Shown one piece after another: positions 1 through 7,614 of a DNA stretch of 64,000 nt (position 1 is the first letter of the stretch; the number at the start of each line of letters is the position of its first letter). Under the pieces are notes generated by a model. It saw nothing but the letters and a program-made list of their open reading frames with translations, was not told the DNA's origin and made no database searches. The DNA is from CAXXOK01 sp001604115 (GTDB lineage Bacteria; Bacillota; Clostridia; Christensenellales; Aristaeellaceae): contig JAYFOV010000029.1 of assembly GCA_034928535.1 (NCBI GenBank), positions 10,470-74,469 on the forward strand, given 5' to 3'. Position numbers and translations under genes: made by a program.

Positions 1-440
1 TCGACCTGTTCAAGGGTATTGCCAAAGCCGCCAAAGCGGCCAAGGGCAAGTACAGCCGCGGCGTGAAAGTGTGGCTGATGAACGAAGGCACCCACCAGAC
101 CATCAACATCGAGGCCATGAGCATCAACGCCAGCGGCGCGATCGTGTCCGGCTTGGGCAGCACCATGCCGGTGATCGGCGGTGAGATCATCGAGCTGGAC
201 TTCATCCCAGATGGCGAGATCATCTACGGCTACGCGGATGAATACCTGCTGGTGGAGCGCAAGGGTATTCAGCTGGCGATGAGCGAGCATGTGCTCTTCC
301 TGGAGGACATCACGCTGTACAAGGGCACCGCGCGTTATGACGGCCTGCCGGTGATCGCGGAGGGCTTTGCAGCCATCGCCATCGGTGGCGGTGTGCCCAC
401 CACCAGCGTGGCGTTTGTGGCCGACGCGGCCAACGCGTAA
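1..440 (+). CDS. Phage major capsid protein, C-terminal part (cut by window edge)
   Basis: The frame is open from base 3 to the TAA at 438-440, so only the last ~145 residues are visible and the true start lies left of the window. An in-frame GTG at 63 is unlikely to be the start because coding sequence continues upstream of it. The fragment is a beta-rich shell-type segment ending in a glycine-rich tail (AIGGGVPTTSVAF). This matches the C-terminal half of HK97-fold capsid proteins of Clostridia siphoviruses. The genes that follow (connector, head closure, gp10-like, major tail protein) are in the order expected after a capsid gene, and that context is the strongest support for the call. Confidence 0.75.
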   Translation, partial: DLFKGIAKAAKAAKGKYSRGVKVWLMNEGTHQTINIEAMSINASGAIVSGLGSTMPVIGGEIIELDFIPDGEIIYGYADEYLLVERKGIQLAMSEHVLFLEDITLYKGTARYDGLPVIAEGFAAIAIGGGVPTTSVAFVADAANA

Positions 441-455
441 GGGGAGGCGGGAACC

Positions 456-734
456 ATGGCTGCGAGAAAGAAAGCGGTTGTTACGGAGACTGGGGAATCT
501 GCCGCGCAAACGGTGGATTCGCCCTTTAACCGTACCTTGAAATACGGCGCGGACGGCGATGATGTAAAAGTATTGCAAGCCGCGCTGCTGGCCGCTGGCG
601 GCGATGTGGCGGAAACCGGCGTGTATGACCTGCGCACGGTGCGTGCTGTACAGCGCCTGCAGCGGCAAAGGGGACTGCCCGCCAGCGGCATCATCGGTAA
701 GCACGACTACGCAGCGCTTCTTGGCAATGCGTAA
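456..734 (+). CDS. Small phage-encoded peptidoglycan-binding domain protein
   Basis: This is a 92-residue protein with a GGGGAGG ribosome binding site 8 bases before its ATG. Residues ~25-90 form one PG_binding_1 domain, with the typical LKYGADGDDVKVLQAAL opening and a final helix ending YAALL. The N-terminus (MAARKKAVV) is basic, and no signal peptide or catalytic domain is visible. PG_binding_1 domains normally bind cell-wall glycan. Here the gene sits between the capsid and the head-tail connector rather than in the lysis module, so a virion-associated decoration or wall-targeting role is possible. That role is inference. Confidence 0.75.
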   Translation: MAARKKAVVTETGESAAQTVDSPFNRTLKYGADGDDVKVLQAALLAAGGDVAETGVYDLRTVRAVQRLQRQRGLPASGIIGKHDYAALLGNA

Positions 735-759
735 GCCGGGATAAGGAGGGCGCTTGCGG

Positions 760-1044
760 ATGGCATACGAACCGACCACCACACTGGCGTTGGTGAAAGC
801 CAGGCTCAACCGGCTTGCGTCCGACACGTCGCTGGACGAATATTTGACCAAGCGAATCGAGGCGGCGGTCGCCGAACTGAAGCGCTCCGGCATCACGCTG
901 GATGCTGCGCAGCCAGACGATGTGATGTTCTGCTCGGATTATGTGGTGTGGCAATACCAATGCCGCGATGCAAACAGCGGCATGCCCGAATGGCTGCGGC
1001 TGCGCAGGCGCGAAAGGTGGCTGAACGAGCATGCTACTGGATAA
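760..1044 (+). CDS. Phage head-tail connector protein (gp6-like)
   Basis: This is a ~94-residue, mostly helical protein. A TTG at 754 is in frame, but the AAGGAGG at 743-749 is only 4 bases from it and 10 bases from the ATG at 760, so 760 was chosen. The layout (short helix, TSLDEYLTKRIEAAVAEL, then a helix with VVWQYQCRD) is that of the QLRG/gp6 family of connectors, which form the ring joining the portal vertex to the tail. It follows the capsid gene closely and overlaps the next gene by 14 bases, indicating translational coupling within the morphogenesis operon. Confidence 0.7.
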   Translation: MAYEPTTTLALVKARLNRLASDTSLDEYLTKRIEAAVAELKRSGITLDAAQPDDVMFCSDYVVWQYQCRDANSGMPEWLRLRRRERWLNEHATG

Positions 1045-1381
1045 GGGTATCTGCAGCATCTTCCGTAAAAAAGACATTTCCCCGGCCGGAGGGAAACCCC
1101 GGGATGGCTATGAGCGGATATACCAATCCTGGTATGGGGAGCTGTCCTTTGAGACGGCTCCCTTTCAAGCTACCGGGGCGCGGACGGATGTAAAAACCGC
1201 CGCGCGTATCCGCATCCACCAGAACCGGGCCATCGATCCCCACGATGTGCTGGTGCTGCTGGAAGTGCCGGAAATGCCGGAAACGGCGCGGCGGCTGGAC
1301 GTGACGCGTGCGTTTCACGGGACGGACGAAGAAAACGGCCAGCCGATCACCGACCTGACGCTTGCGGAGGTGGAAGCATGA
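1031..1381 (+). CDS. Phage head closure / head-tail adaptor protein
   Basis: This 116-residue protein overlaps the connector gene by 14 bases at its start and the next gene by 4 bases (ATGA) at its end. It opens with MLLDKGICSIFRKKDIS and contains IYQSWYGELSFET and a conserved-looking DVLVLLEVP strand. This resembles head closure (SPP1 gp16/HK97 gp7-type) proteins of Clostridia prophages. The family name rests on position and general resemblance rather than a signature motif. It would act as the plug or stopper between connector and tail. Confidence 0.6.
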   Translation: MLLDKGICSIFRKKDISPAGGKPRDGYERIYQSWYGELSFETAPFQATGARTDVKTAARIRIHQNRAIDPHDVLVLLEVPEMPETARRLDVTRAFHGTDEENGQPITDLTLAEVEA

Positions 1382-1686
1382 CCTTGGAGGAATTCAAGGC
1401 GGTTCTGCTGGAAGCGGACCCGAAAGCCAAGCGCTACAGCACCAAAGAGCGCGGAAACTTCACCGTATGGAGAGAATACGAACGTTTGTGCGCGTTCGCG
1501 GACGGGGAGAACCAGGGCGGCTGGAAGGTGCAGATCGATCGCTACACCACCGAGGAAAACGACGCTGTGGCGGAGGCTATCCTTGCCGCGCTGGACGCGC
1601 AGGACAACATCGCCTATCAACACTTAGTGGATTATGACCCGGAAACGGAAACCATCCGACACATATTCGACTGTGAGGTGGGATGA
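1378..1686 (+). CDS. Phage tail-completion-region protein of unknown function
   Basis: This is a 102-residue acidic protein with an ATGA start/stop overlap to the preceding gene. It opens MTLEEFKAVLLE and has the sequence RYTTEENDAVAEAILAAL in its middle. I do not recognise a named domain. In related prophages the position between head closure and the major tail protein is used by tail-terminator or neck proteins, and its length fits such a role. It is followed immediately (TGAGTG) by the gp10-like gene, so all five head-neck genes appear translationally coupled. Confidence 0.55.
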   Translation: MTLEEFKAVLLEADPKAKRYSTKERGNFTVWREYERLCAFADGENQGGWKVQIDRYTTEENDAVAEAILAALDAQDNIAYQHLVDYDPETETIRHIFDCEVG

Positions 1687-2142
1687 GTGGCGAAATTCCA
1701 ATCCGTGAACGTGGATGAAATGGCGCGCGAGCTACAGCGCCTGGGGCAGGCGACCAGCCCCATGGCGCGGGAAATGGTGGCCGAGGGTGCGCAGGTGCTG
1801 GTGACTACGTGGAAGCGCGTGATTCGCAGCCTGCGGCACGTGGATACCGGCGATATGGAAGCCAGCGTGCGCGCGGATGATCCCACCCAGGGCGGCGGGC
1901 GCACGGTTTCGGAAATCTACCCGCGCGGGGTGGACAAAAAAGGCGTGCGCAACGCCGAGAAAGCCTTCCTGCTGCACTACGGCTGGCAGGCGGGCAAGCC
2001 CGCGCGCGGGAAAAAGGGCTCAAAAGGCCGCAAGGGAAGCTACCGGGGCGACCACTTTGTAGATACCGTGGAAGAAGAATGTGCCGAAGCGGTCGATTAC
2101 GCCATGGAAAGCGTAATGAACCGCCATTTGAAAGGAGACTGA
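1687..2142 (+). CDS. HK97 gp10-like phage protein (neck/tail morphogenesis)
   Basis: This 151-residue protein starts at a GTG that overlaps the upstream stop region. Its pattern is that of the HK97-gp10 family: an amphipathic N-terminal helix (NVDEMARELQRLGQ), a helix ending in VLVTTWKRVIRSLRHVDTGDMEASV, and a C-terminal GDHFVDTVEEECAEAV helix. The T-G-x-M/L segment after a basic helix is typical of the family. A lysine/glycine-rich loop (GKPARGKKGSKGRKGSYRG) is inserted before the last helix. These proteins act at the head-tail interface. The start was chosen because translation is coupled to the previous gene. Confidence 0.75.
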   Translation: MAKFQSVNVDEMARELQRLGQATSPMAREMVAEGAQVLVTTWKRVIRSLRHVDTGDMEASVRADDPTQGGGRTVSEIYPRGVDKKGVRNAEKAFLLHYGWQAGKPARGKKGSKGRKGSYRGDHFVDTVEEECAEAVDYAMESVMNRHLKGD

Positions 2143-2144
2143 CC

Positions 2145-2738
2145 ATGCCTAAAATCGGAATTATGAAACCGACCTTTGCCAGGATCACGGCGGAGCCGGA
2201 GAACGCCGCCATCACCTACGCGGCGGGCAAGGTATTTGCCCATGCCACGGAGGCGAGCGTGACCTACCAGAAAAACGACAGCACCCTGCACGCGGATGAT
2301 ACCGTCCAGGAAAGCGACACCAGCGTGACGGGTGCGGAGATCACGCTCGGGCTGGACGATATCGCCGAGGAATACCAGACCGACCTGCTGGGCGTTGCGA
2401 AAAGCGGGCTGGCCGGTGCCGAGGAGTACGAAATCACCAGCGACAGCGCGCCTTACGTGGGCGTGGGCTATGTGGAGGTGCGCAAGCGTAATCACGTCAT
2501 CAGCTACATGGCCAACTGGTTTCACAAGGTGCAGTTCGGCGTGCCGGACGAAAGCGCCAAAACGAAGGCTGAGAAGATCGAGTTCCAGACCCCCACCATC
2601 AAGGGCAAGGCCATGGGCGTGTACCTGGACGATACGGGCGTGCTGCGCTATAAGACCAGCAAGCCCTGCACCACGCTGGCCGCTGCGCTCAGCTGGCTGG
2701 CGACCAAGGCGAACATGGCCGCGGGCGGCGGCGAATAA
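2145..2738 (+). CDS. Phage major tail protein (phi13-type)
   Basis: The ATG at 2145 has AAAGGAG at 2131-2137 and begins MPKIGIMKPTFARI. An upstream in-frame GTG/ATG region overlaps the gp10-like gene and was not chosen. This 197-residue protein has the features of tail tube subunits of the phi13/TP901 type: an early VTYQKNDSTLHADD strand, TGAEITLGLDDIAEEYQTDL, and a C-terminal region with KIEFQTPTIKG. Hundreds of copies would form the non-contractile tail tube. In ordinary siphophages this gene is followed by two chaperone frames and then a long tape-measure gene, an order that is broken here. Confidence 0.85.
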   Translation: MPKIGIMKPTFARITAEPENAAITYAAGKVFAHATEASVTYQKNDSTLHADDTVQESDTSVTGAEITLGLDDIAEEYQTDLLGVAKSGLAGAEEYEITSDSAPYVGVGYVEVRKRNHVISYMANWFHKVQFGVPDESAKTKAEKIEFQTPTIKGKAMGVYLDDTGVLRYKTSKPCTTLAAALSWLATKANMAAGGGE

Positions 2739-2749
2739 CGGAGGGCAGC

Positions 2750-3268
2750 ATGCGAAAGATCCTGCAAAAGCGGGAAACGGCGGTGACGGCTGCACGCAGC
2801 GTATCCACCGGCGCGAAGAACGCGCTTTCGGCCTACGCGGCCTTCTACGGCATGGGCCAGGCCAACATGAACGGATTCATTGCCGGGCTTATGAGCCGCA
2901 GCCAGGCGGTGACGGACGCCATCCAGACCCTGATGGCTGAAGCCATCCAGGCAGCACGGGATACACTGGGCATCCAGAGCCCCAGCCGTGTGTTTGCGCA
3001 GATCGGCGCCTATGCAGCGGACGGGTACAGCCTGGGCTTTGCCGAGCGGATGAACGCGGCGGAGCGGTTGATCCAGCAACGGCTGAACCAGAGCGCAAAG
3101 GCAGCGGTCATCGGGCTGGACGAAGGCAGACGCGAATCCAGCAGCCGCACGGCGGGCGGGGGCATTCACATTACCCAGCATGTATACGCCAACGAAACCA
3201 GCTATGCCGGACAGCAGCGGGAAGCGGCAAGACAGCTGCGCGTGATCGCGCGCCAGATACGGGGGTGA
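2750..3268 (+). CDS. Tape-measure protein remnant (only the C-terminal part kept)
   Basis: The ATG has GGAGGG with a 4-base spacer. The 172-residue product carries the C-terminal signature of siphovirus tape-measure proteins: GIQSPSRVFAQIG followed by AADGYSLGFAERMNAA, and a tail with HITQHVYANE. Full-length proteins are usually 600-1500 residues with long helical and hydrophobic parts, and none of that is present. The first ~25 residues (MRKILQKRETAVTAARS) read like the beginning of a different gene, possibly the tail-assembly chaperone. This looks like an in-frame deletion joining two genes. A stand-alone small tail protein is the alternative. Such a protein could not set a normal tail length. 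Confidence 0.7.
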   Translation: MRKILQKRETAVTAARSVSTGAKNALSAYAAFYGMGQANMNGFIAGLMSRSQAVTDAIQTLMAEAIQAARDTLGIQSPSRVFAQIGAYAADGYSLGFAERMNAAERLIQQRLNQSAKAAVIGLDEGRRESSSRTAGGGIHITQHVYANETSYAGQQREAARQLRVIARQIRG

Positions 3269-3272
3269 AAGG

Positions 3273-4154
3273 ATGATCGAACGCCTGTATTACACCAACG
3301 CACAGGGGCAGACCATAGAACTTTCGGTTCAATCGGACTTTCATGTGAACGTATCGCGGGATGTGGAAGGGATGAACGATGTGAATTGCAAAGTGAATAC
3401 CGCCACCACCATGGGACGCGACGGCGAGCGCTTCCTCTCCAGCACCATGGAGGCGCGGGATATTGAGATCACCGGGCACCTGCGCGCCACAGCCCTTGCC
3501 CGGCAGATGGAACTGCGCCGGCAATTAAACCATGCCTTAAGCCCCAAAGGGCGCGGGACACTGACCTATGTGTGCGGCGAGCTGAAGCGGCAGATCGACT
3601 GCTACGCGGAGAAAAGCCCCAGCTACACGCCGGGGCGGTGGCCCAGATTTATGATCCAGCTGCGTTGCCCTTCTCCCTTCTGGCGGGAGACCCACGAGCG
3701 CGAGGTGCCGGTGGTCACATGGACGGGCTCCATGGAGTTTGACGAAGATAGCGGGCTGGAACTGGGAGGAACATGGGAGATCGGCGCGCGAAGCGCAGAG
3801 CGGATCGTCACCGTGGAAAACACCGGGGATGTGCCGGGCGGCATGGCGGTGGTGTTCATCGCCCAGGGCGCGGTGGTAAACCCCTACCTGACCAATGCCC
3901 AGACGCAGGAAACCATCCGCCTGAAAACCTCCATGCAGGCGGGTGACCAGATTGTGGTGACCACAGGATACGGTCAGAAGGAAGCTGTGCTGGTGCGAGC
4001 GTGCGTGCGGACGAGCATTTTTCGGCTGCTGGCGGCGGAGAGCGTTTTTCTGCAGCTGGAGACAGGCGAAAACCTGCTCGCTTTCGGCGCGCAAAGCGGT
4101 GAGGACAACCTGAACGTGACCGTGCGCCACACCAATGAATACGTGGGGGTATAG
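3273..4154 (+). CDS. Phage distal tail protein (Dit / Sipho_tail family)
   Basis: This 293-residue protein starts four bases after the tape-measure remnant with a GGGGGTGAAAGG ribosome binding site. The N-terminal half (DFHVNVSRDVEGMNDVNCKV, then IEITGHLRA) and the following LRRQLNHALSPKGRGTLTYV helix-strand unit are the hallmark of Dit proteins, which form the hexameric hub at the tail tip. The second half is a beta-galectin-like region of the type seen in larger Dits. The next gene begins two bases after its stop. Assignment is by family resemblance and by its place between tape measure and tail-tip genes. Confidence 0.8.
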   Translation: MIERLYYTNAQGQTIELSVQSDFHVNVSRDVEGMNDVNCKVNTATTMGRDGERFLSSTMEARDIEITGHLRATALARQMELRRQLNHALSPKGRGTLTYVCGELKRQIDCYAEKSPSYTPGRWPRFMIQLRCPSPFWRETHEREVPVVTWTGSMEFDEDSGLELGGTWEIGARSAERIVTVENTGDVPGGMAVVFIAQGAVVNPYLTNAQTQETIRLKTSMQAGDQIVVTTGYGQKEAVLVRACVRTSIFRLLAAESVFLQLETGENLLAFGAQSGEDNLNVTVRHTNEYVGV

Positions 4155-4156
4155 GC

Positions 4157-5263
4157 ATGCAGCTGATGGTATACAGCCCGGCTATGGATGCGTTGGGCAT
4201 GTTGGAGGCGTATCGATCCCTGATCTGGACGCGGCGGTACCAGACCCCGGGGGAAGTACGGCTGCTGACCCCCTACCGAAGCGAGGATGCACGGCACCTG
4301 ACGCAGGGTAATCTGCTGATGCTGCGCGGGGGCAGTGAGGCGGTGGAGATCGAGTATGTAGGCATGATGCAAACCCCGGACGGGGAAGAGATGATCGAAG
4401 TATCCGGACGCACGCTGATGTGCTGGCTGGAAAGGCGGCATACGATCCGGCAGGTGGTCGCCTCCGGACGCGTAGCGCACGAGTTGCTGTTTCAGCTGTT
4501 TGCGGAGAACATGACCGCGCCCGCAGATGACAAACGGCGCTTTCCCAACACCACCGTGCAGGTGGTGCGCGCGCCGCAAGTGATCGAGGATTACGCCAGC
4601 CAGGAAAGGGCGCTGCTGATCGACACAGTGGGCGATCTGCTGACAACCCTTGATCTGGGGCTTTCGGTCAGTACGGATACGGCGGCTAAAACACACTACA
4701 TCACCGTATACCAGGGGCTTGACCGCACGGTGGAGCAGACCTACCAGGAGCCGTGCATCTTTTCGGCTGAACTGGATGTGCTGGGCGCGCACAGCTTTAT
4801 AAGCGCCACCGAGGGATACCGCAATGTGGCCTATGTGTACGGTGCGGATCACACGGCGGTGATCGGGGACGCGTTTGCGGGCGTGCAGCGCCGGGAAGTG
4901 GTGGTGGAGGCCAGCGACATTGCCCAAACCTATACGGATGAGAACGGGGAAAGTGTGACGATCACGCAAACGCAGCTGAACAATGCGCTCAAGCAGCGCG
5001 GCCTGCAGCAACTGAGCAGCCTTAGGCCGGAGCAGACATTGACCGCCGCGCTGACCCCGGACACGCCCCTGCACTACGGAACGGATTTTGACCTGGGTGA
5101 CCGCGTGACCTGCCTTGACCGGCGCTGGGGCGTGGCCATGAACGCGCGCATTACGGAAATTACGCAGGTGTGGCAGAACAACGAAGCAACGCTGGAGCTG
5201 GTGTTTGGGGAAGGCACCCCGAGCCTACGCGCCGCGCTGCGCAACTACGCAAAGGGAAGGTAA
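4157..5263 (+). CDS. Phage tail protein, ReqiPepy6 Gp37-like family
   Basis: This is a 368-residue protein. The opening LMVYSPAMDALGMLEAYRS-LIWTRRY-PGEVRLL pattern and the later WLERRHTIRQV are characteristic of the siphovirus ReqiPepy6 Gp37-like family of tail-tip proteins, which take the place of the tail-associated lysin hub. The C-terminal part (YGTDFDLGDRVTCLDRRWG, ARITEITQVW) is the conserved end of that family. No peptidase or hydrolase motif is visible, so it is likely structural. It lies between Dit and the fibre-like gene, with spacings of only 2 and 5 bases. Confidence 0.8.
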   Translation: MQLMVYSPAMDALGMLEAYRSLIWTRRYQTPGEVRLLTPYRSEDARHLTQGNLLMLRGGSEAVEIEYVGMMQTPDGEEMIEVSGRTLMCWLERRHTIRQVVASGRVAHELLFQLFAENMTAPADDKRRFPNTTVQVVRAPQVIEDYASQERALLIDTVGDLLTTLDLGLSVSTDTAAKTHYITVYQGLDRTVEQTYQEPCIFSAELDVLGAHSFISATEGYRNVAYVYGADHTAVIGDAFAGVQRREVVVEASDIAQTYTDENGESVTITQTQLNNALKQRGLQQLSSLRPEQTLTAALTPDTPLHYGTDFDLGDRVTCLDRRWGVAMNARITEITQVWQNNEATLELVFGEGTPSLRAALRNYAKGR

Positions 5264-5268
5264 GGGCG

Positions 5269-6225
5269 ATGGCGGAGAAATCGAGTTTCTTTAATAGCAT
5301 CAGCGGGGATCGCCGCTACAAGGCCGAGGACTGGGCGGAGTACTTTGCAGCCTTTGTGAGCAACGGCGTGCTGATGCGCGCGAGCGGAACGCTGGCGGTC
5401 ACGGCACTAGCCGGGAGTATGGGCGTTACGCTGGCCGCAGGCGCAGCCATGATCAACGGGTACCGCTACGAGAACACCGCCGCGCTTTCGCTTTCGATCG
5501 GCACAGCGCATGCAAGCCTGGGGCGCATCGATGCGGTGATGCTCCGCTGGAGCCGGGCGACACGCTCCATCTATGCCTGCATTGTGCAGGGCACGCCCGC
5601 CGCGACGCCTGCCGCGCCTGCGCCTACCCGAAACGCCGATATCTACGAACTGTGCCTGGCGACGGTGCTGGTGCCTGCAGGGGTGACGAGCATTACCCAG
5701 AGCCGCATCACGGACAAGCGGCTAAGCAGCGCGGTGTGCGGCGTGGCAACGATGATCGGCGAGCTGGATACCGGCACGCTGTATGCGCAGATACAGGCGG
5801 CGCTGGCAGAATTCCAAACCGGGGCGATGGCGGATTTTGCCGACTGGTTTGCGACGGTACAGGGCATCCTGGGCACAGACGAAGCCGGAAACCTGCTTAC
5901 GCTGATTGACAGCAACACGCTGGCGATTGAAGATAACGCAAGCAGCATCGCGGCGCTGGCTGCTCAGCTGAAAAGCGGCGCACGGGTGGAGATACAGTTT
6001 GGGGCTGTTACGGTAAGCGCGGCGGCGGCGGGCGCGACCGAGTATTCCTTTAATTTCAACAATCCGTTTACCAAGGTACCGCTGGTGTTTCCGGCGGTGA
6101 TCACATCCGCGCCGCAATCCCGATCCGTAGCGCCGCTCTCGCGCAGCGCGACGGGCATGACCATCAGCGTATACAACGCGCTGAGCGCCGCGAGCATTAC
6201 GGTGTGGTGGATCGCTATTGCATAA
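5269..6225 (+). CDS. Phage tail-tip / receptor-binding-like structural protein
   Basis: The ATG at 5269 (MAEKSSFFNSISGDRRYKAEDW) was chosen over an upstream in-frame start that overlaps the previous gene. It lies 5 bases after that gene's stop. The 318-residue protein begins with a conserved platform domain (~residues 1-170), then a helical stretch with FADWFATVQGILG and TLAIEDNASSIAALAAQL, which is a likely trimerisation coiled coil. A beta-rich C-terminal head follows (~residues 235-318). This N-platform, coiled-coil and C-head layout suits an upper-baseplate or short-fibre receptor-binding protein. The exact receptor cannot be told. Confidence 0.65.
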   Translation: MAEKSSFFNSISGDRRYKAEDWAEYFAAFVSNGVLMRASGTLAVTALAGSMGVTLAAGAAMINGYRYENTAALSLSIGTAHASLGRIDAVMLRWSRATRSIYACIVQGTPAATPAAPAPTRNADIYELCLATVLVPAGVTSITQSRITDKRLSSAVCGVATMIGELDTGTLYAQIQAALAEFQTGAMADFADWFATVQGILGTDEAGNLLTLIDSNTLAIEDNASSIAALAAQLKSGARVEIQFGAVTVSAAAAGATEYSFNFNNPFTKVPLVFPAVITSAPQSRSVAPLSRSATGMTISVYNALSAASITVWWIAIA

Positions 6226-6240
6226 AGGAGGCAGCCGAAC

Positions 6241-6495
6241 ATGGAATCCTATTATATTGATTGTGCGGAAGGCGGCCGCGTACGCGCGGCATCCGGCGAT
6301 ACGCCGGTCGGCGTGCTGATGGCAGTGCCCGAAGGTTTTACTCCGGAAAACCAAATGGATTATCGCATGGAAAACGGCGAGCTGCTATACGACCCGTTGC
6401 CGGAAGAACCGCCTATGCCCACCGATGCGCAGCGGCTGGCCGCTGTGGAAGCGGCATTGCTGGAACTGGCACTGGGAGGTGAGCTGGATGGCTGA
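6241..6495 (+). CDS. Small hypothetical phage tail-region protein
   Basis: This is an 84-residue acidic protein with an AAAGGAGG ribosome binding site. It contains short tandem strands (VGVLMAVPEGF) and a C-terminal helix (QRLAAVEAALLELALGGEL). Small proteins of this kind follow the fibre gene in many Clostridia prophages and may assist fibre assembly. Its last 8 bases overlap the next small gene. No domain is recognised. Confidence 0.6.
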   Translation: MESYYIDCAEGGRVRAASGDTPVGVLMAVPEGFTPENQMDYRMENGELLYDPLPEEPPMPTDAQRLAAVEAALLELALGGELDG

Positions 6496-6601
6496 TTTTT
6501 TAGCGCTGCAGGTGCACATGGGACGCATCACGATTGCACAGGTGCCGGAGCGGTGGCGGGATGCGGTGGGAGCGCTGCTGGGGGGCGGTGGTGCCCCGTG
6601 A
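6488..6601 (+). CDS. CD1375/XkdX-like small phage protein
   Basis: This 37-residue protein begins MADFLALQVHMGRITIAQVP and continues ERWRDAVGALL. The pattern (short helix, G-R/K-I/T-x-x-x-VP, then a W/Y-R helix) is that of the tiny XkdX/CD1375 family found just after tail-fibre genes in Clostridia and Bacillus phages. The ATG overlaps the end of the previous gene by 8 bases. The stop overlaps the GTG of the next one (GTGA), so the three small genes form a coupled cascade. Function is unknown. Confidence 0.65.
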   Translation: MADFLALQVHMGRITIAQVPERWRDAVGALLGGGGAP

Positions 6602-6681
6602 CCACGGAAACGTGGTTTATCCTCACCTACCTTGTGCTGCTGCTCCTGCTACTGTATACGGGGTATCGATATGGGGATTGA
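6598..6681 (+). CDS. Tiny single-pass membrane protein
   Basis: A GTG start overlaps the previous stop as GTGA and encodes 27 residues: MTTETWF followed by a strongly hydrophobic run (LVLLLLLLY) and the short polar end TGYRYGD. It would span the membrane once. Its place just before the endolysin and holin suggests an accessory lysis peptide, but no homology supports this. Tight start/stop coupling and the terminator directly after it favour a real gene. Confidence 0.45.
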   Translation: MTTETWFILTYLVLLLLLLYTGYRYGD

Positions 6682-6682
6682 A

Positions 6683-6707
6683 AGCGGGCGTGATAGCTCG
6701 CTTTTTG
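6683..6707 (+). terminator. Intrinsic terminator after the tail operon
   Basis: AGCGGGC pairs with GCTCGCT (one G-U pair) across a six-base loop and is followed by five T. It ends the tail/small-protein operon just before the endolysin gene. Confidence 0.6.
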
Positions 6708-6750
6708 AATGCACAAATCACCTGAATAACGGAACGGGGAGGAACCGGAC

Positions 6751-7572
6751 ATGAGCAAACCAACCGGTGCGGCGGTGGCCGCGAGAGCCGTACAGGCAGT
6801 AGCCGAGGGGCACACCTACCAGCAGATGGATTGTCAGGCGTTGATTGAGTTCTGTGTGCAGCAGTGCGGTGGCAAGATGGCGTACGCTGGCAGCAACGAT
6901 ATGTACCGCAACGCACAGGTGTATCTGGCGACCATCGCCAACGCCAAGGCCGAGGGCAAGCTGGTGCCCGGGGCAGGGCTGTTAATCGTAGAGGAGGTAA
7001 ACGCCGGCACGCCTGCCAAGTACTGCGGGGACGGCCTGGGCGACGCCACGCACATCGGCTTCTATGTAGGCGAGAACGCGCTATCCGATGTGGACAGCAA
7101 GGGGCGCAAGCGCACCTGCAACGTGGTGCATTCTGGCCAGACCATGGGCAGGGTAGCGGGCAGCACGCTGAAAAACGGCTGGACGCATGTGATGCTGTTT
7201 CGGGAGATCGATTACGGCTTTGATATTGCTACAGGGGTTCAGCTGGGCGGCGCATTGGATGCGGCGGATATCGTCAAGGATGATCCGGAGGGCTTGGGTG
7301 TGGCCACAGGCACGGCGGAAAAGCCGGACGTGAGCCGGTACTATACCGTCAAGCGCGGGTGCGTCGGCGGGGCGGTTAAGCGCCTGCAAACGTGGCTCAA
7401 CGACATTGGCGGCGGGAATGCGCTGGCCGAGGATGGGCATTTTGGTGCTGCGACCGAGGCGGCGGTGCGCGCGTATCAGCAGGCTTGTGGGCTGGTGGCG
7501 GACGGCATCGTGGGGCCGAAGACCTGGGCAACGTTGGCGGACGCGCGTATCGCAAACCTGGAAAGCAAGTAA
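6751..7572 (+). CDS. Phage endolysin: NlpC/P60-type domain plus peptidoglycan-binding domain
   Basis: This 273-residue protein has a GGGGAGG ribosome binding site. Residues ~20-165 look like an NlpC/P60 cysteine peptidase: a DCQALIEFCVQ segment supplies the candidate nucleophile (Cys28) and DATHIGFYVG supplies the histidine. Residues ~190-265 are a PG_binding_1 domain (VKRGCVGGAVKRLQTWL ... DGIVGPKTWATLA). There is no signal peptide, so release needs the holin encoded next. Family members cut stem-peptide bonds in peptidoglycan at the end of the lytic cycle. The specific bond is not predictable here. Confidence 0.85.
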   Translation: MSKPTGAAVAARAVQAVAEGHTYQQMDCQALIEFCVQQCGGKMAYAGSNDMYRNAQVYLATIANAKAEGKLVPGAGLLIVEEVNAGTPAKYCGDGLGDATHIGFYVGENALSDVDSKGRKRTCNVVHSGQTMGRVAGSTLKNGWTHVMLFREIDYGFDIATGVQLGGALDAADIVKDDPEGLGVATGTAEKPDVSRYYTVKRGCVGGAVKRLQTWLNDIGGGNALAEDGHFGAATEAAVRAYQQACGLVADGIVGPKTWATLADARIANLESK

Positions 7573-7614
7573 GCGTTGACGTAAATCCATAATTATACCA
7601 AGGAGGATATGTGC

